A stretch of 64,000 nucleotides of DNA, from positions 2,823,001 to 2,887,000 of the forward strand of contig OY282432.1 in assembly GCA_958295985.1 (NCBI GenBank), read 5' to 3'. The position numbers were made by a program, and so were the translations under genes. The stretch's first letter is position 1; each line of letters begins with the position of its first letter. The notes under the pieces were generated by a model. That model saw nothing but the letters and a program-made list of their open reading frames with translations, did no database searches and was not told the origin of the DNA. Source of the DNA: an uncultured Candidatus Binatia bacterium (GTDB taxonomy: Bacteria; Desulfobacterota; Binatia; UBA9968; JAJDTQ01). Positions 62,151 through 64,000 of this stretch are shown in pieces.

Positions 62151-63638
62151 ATGGCCGCAGTAGAGGCAACCAAGATCACTGAGAAGGAAATCATGGCCGG
62201 GGAAACACCCCGCTACACCGACCTGCGGGAGTGGCTGGAGATCGTGGAGAGCTTCGGGCAACTGAAGAAGGTCGACGGGGTGGACTGGAACCTGGAGATG
62301 GGAACCCTGTCGGAGCTCATCGCCCAGGGGAGCAAGGGTCCCGTACCTGCGGTTCTCTACGACAACATCAAGGATTACCCCGAGGGATACCGGGTGTTGT
62401 TCGCCCAGAACGCCTCGTTCAAGCGCATGGCGCTGGCGCTGGGCCTGCCCATCGACCTCACCGACCTGGACCTGGTGCGGGCCACCCGGGAGAAGATCTC
62501 GCAGCACAACCCGATCCCGCACCGGGTGGTGGAGACCGGCCCGGTGATGGAAAACGTGCTCATGGGCTCCGACATCAACCTGCTCAAGTTCCCGGTGCCC
62601 TTCATCCACGAGATGGACGGCGGACGCTACATCGGCACCGGGTGCCTCGTCGTGACCAGGGACCCGGACGAGGGCTGGGTCAATTTCGGCACCTACCGCG
62701 GCATGGTCCAGGACGAGAAGAGCATGAACGTCTACATCTCGCCCGGGAAGCACGGCCGCATCCAGCGCGACAAGTGGTTCGACCGGGGCGAGAAGTGTCC
62801 CGTCATCGTTTGCGTCGGCCAGGACCCGGTGCTGTTCATGGTGTCCGGCAACGAGGTGGACTACGGCGTGTCCGAATACGACTACGCCGGCGGGCTCAAG
62901 GGCCAACCCATCGACGTCATCCAGGGGCAGGTGACCGGACTGCCGTTTCCCGCCCACGCGGAGATCGTCATCGAGGGCTACATGGACCCCGAAGAACGGG
63001 CCACGGAAGGGCCGTTCGGCGAGTGGACCGGATACTACGCCAGCAACACCCGCCCGGAGCCGCTGATCCGGGTGCAGCGGATCTATCATCGCAACGACCC
63101 GATTCTCACCGGCGCCCGGCCCGGGCGTCCGCCTTCGGACTACTCCATCGCGAAGTGCATGGTGAAGGCCGCCCTCATCTGGGACCAGGTGGAAAAGGCC
63201 GGGGTGCCGGACGTCAAGGGCGTGTGGTGCCACGAGGCCGGCGGCGGACGGTTACTGAACATCATCTCCATCAAGCAGCGCTACCCGGGTCACGCGCGTC
63301 AGGCCGGGATGGTGGCCTCACAGGTGCACGCCGGGGCGTATCTCGGACGCTACGTCATCGTGGTGGACGACGATATCGATCCCACCAAGACCTTCGACGT
63401 GCTCTGGGCCCTGGCCACCCGCTCGGATCCCGTGGATTCCATCGATATCCTGCGGCGCTGCTGGAGTGGACCGCTGGACCCGCGTATCCCGCCGGGCAAG
63501 AAGGGCTTCAACTCCCGCGCCATCATCGACGCCACCCGGCCCTTCGAGTGGATGAAGGATTTTCCGCCCGTGGCCGAGTCGACACCCGAGCTCAAGCAGA
63601 AGGTGTTCGACAAGTGGCGCCACGTGATTGAAGGATAG
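62151..63638 (+). CDS. UbiD family decarboxylase (second copy)
   Basis: This 495-residue protein is a UbiD-type prenylated-FMN decarboxylase with ATEGPFGEWTGYYASNTR, IVVDDDIDPTKTFDVLWA and the C-terminal ATRPFEWMKDFPP. AAGGAAGGAG precedes the ATG. It is clearly diverged from the copy at 7440. It is transcribed away from the molybdenum hydroxylase operon but within the same neighbourhood, which repeats the hydroxylase + amidohydrolase + UbiD combination of the left cluster. Confidence 0.95.
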   Translation: MAAVEATKITEKEIMAGETPRYTDLREWLEIVESFGQLKKVDGVDWNLEMGTLSELIAQGSKGPVPAVLYDNIKDYPEGYRVLFAQNASFKRMALALGLPIDLTDLDLVRATREKISQHNPIPHRVVETGPVMENVLMGSDINLLKFPVPFIHEMDGGRYIGTGCLVVTRDPDEGWVNFGTYRGMVQDEKSMNVYISPGKHGRIQRDKWFDRGEKCPVIVCVGQDPVLFMVSGNEVDYGVSEYDYAGGLKGQPIDVIQGQVTGLPFPAHAEIVIEGYMDPEERATEGPFGEWTGYYASNTRPEPLIRVQRIYHRNDPILTGARPGRPPSDYSIAKCMVKAALIWDQVEKAGVPDVKGVWCHEAGGGRLLNIISIKQRYPGHARQAGMVASQVHAGAYLGRYVIVVDDDIDPTKTFDVLWALATRSDPVDSIDILRRCWSGPLDPRIPPGKKGFNSRAIIDATRPFEWMKDFPPVAESTPELKQKVFDKWRHVIEG

Positions 63639-63660
63639 ACTTCGGTTCCCGCTTCATGCG

Positions 63661-63696
63661 AAAGGGCCAGGAGCTTCACGCTCCTGGCCCTTTTTC
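63661..63696 (+). terminator. Rho-independent terminator after the second UbiD gene
   Basis: Arms AAAGGGCCAGGAG and CTCCTGGCCCTTT with a 7-base loop, followed by a T tract. It lies between convergent genes and may work in both directions. Confidence 0.9.
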
Positions 63697-63729
63697 GTTA
63701 CGTTGGATGCGGCTTCGAGACGAGCGGCA

Positions 63730-64000
63730 TCACTGCAACTCCCGCCGCTCGGAGGTCAAGGCGCCGAAAGGATCCGGTTTCAGTAGCCGCTTGCGGGCAT
63801 CCTCGTCTCCCTTGAGATGCCAGTCGAACCATGCCCGCGCGTACCAGTCGCGGATGACGTGGGGCAGGTAGACCTCGCCGGTCTCGCCGACGGCAGACCA
63901 ACCCAACTGGGTGTAGCGCTCCCCGACTCCTCCCGGCGGGCCGAAGGCGCGCTTGCCCGTGGGCTTGCGGTGGCGCTCCGGGGTCTGGCCGAAGGGCAGC
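63730..64000 (-). CDS. C-terminal end of a probable alpha/beta hydrolase, truncated by the window edge
   Basis: The minus-strand frame open to the window edge encodes 89 residues ending VIRDWYARAWFDWHLKGDED, ARKRLLKPDPFG and a stop at 63730-63732. Codon bias is as in neighbouring genes. The end pattern (a short helix with W/F-D-W-H-LKGD) resembles the C-terminus of dienelactone-hydrolase-like alpha/beta hydrolases. The catalytic residues would lie beyond the window or cannot be placed, so the family is tentative. Confidence 0.55.
   Translation of the reverse strand, partial: LPFGQTPERHRKPTGKRAFGPPGGVGERYTQLGWSAVGETGEVYLPHVIRDWYARAWFDWHLKGDEDARKRLLKPDPFGALTSERRELQ

Overview
This is a 64 kb, GC-rich (visibly well above 60% G+C, strongly GC3-biased) bacterial chromosome segment. 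Gene order in the core (pheA-hisC-tyrA-aroA-cmk-rpsA-ihfB; glnD-xerD-M50 protease-trpS-scpA-scpB-rluB; tRNA-Ser/4.5S RNA-dnaX-ybaB-recR) resembles deltaproteobacterial-grade lineages (Desulfobacterota, Tectomicrobia, Binatota and relatives). The density of molybdenum hydroxylases, UbiD-type decarboxylases and amidohydrolases suggests an environmental or sponge/sediment type genome. That taxonomic reading is inference; no rRNA is present.

Layout. (i) 1-11564: a co-directional metabolic cluster: molybdenum hydroxylase (FAD, 2Fe-2S, and a large subunit split into two genes), maleate-isomerase/Asp-Glu-racemase-like protein, amidohydrolase-like protein, cysteine-synthase-like and threonine-synthase-like PLP enzymes, UbiD decarboxylase, a small protein, ornithine-cyclodeaminase family protein and an amidohydrolase. 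(ii) 11689-12564: DMT exporter. (iii) 12715-23307: aromatic amino acid operon running into cmk-rpsA-ihfB, where rpsA carries an 18-bp tandem repeat array in its 5' coding region, then a MoxR-ATPase/VWA pair. (iv) 23531-36352: small hypothetical, MerR regulator with a probable CTG start, mutS, amidase, and the glnD-to-rluB operon, then a Nudix protein. (v) 36438-43627: a selenium-flavoured region: a peroxiredoxin whose peroxidatic cysteine is encoded by in-frame TGA followed by a strong hairpin, a YgfZ-like protein, a LysR regulator and a PhnD/PhnC/PhnE-type transporter whose binding protein resembles the putative selenate-uptake clade; then a Zn-dependent dehydrogenase on the opposite strand. 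(vi) 43768-47110: Uma2 remnant, tRNA-Ser(CGA), 4.5S RNA, dnaX, ybaB, recR. (vii) 47142-54026: a 6.9 kb accessory island of lower GC and unusual codon use, bounded by perfect 20-bp inverted repeats and filled with gene fragments, a truncated IS1-type transposase, an M48 protease lipoprotein and an HNH nuclease. (viii) 54067-60585 (minus strand): a second molybdenum hydroxylase operon with a dihydroorotase-family amidohydrolase and a COG0523 GTPase; then a divergent ABC ATPase and a second UbiD decarboxylase, and the C-terminal end of a hydrolase running off the window.

The two most noteworthy items are the selenoprotein peroxiredoxin with its selenium-transport neighbourhood, and the pair of molybdenum-hydroxylase/amidohydrolase/UbiD modules, the first of which looks like an uncharacterised catabolic pathway, possibly for an N-heterocyclic or aromatic acid. 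All functions are assigned from sequence motifs read by eye; no database search was run.
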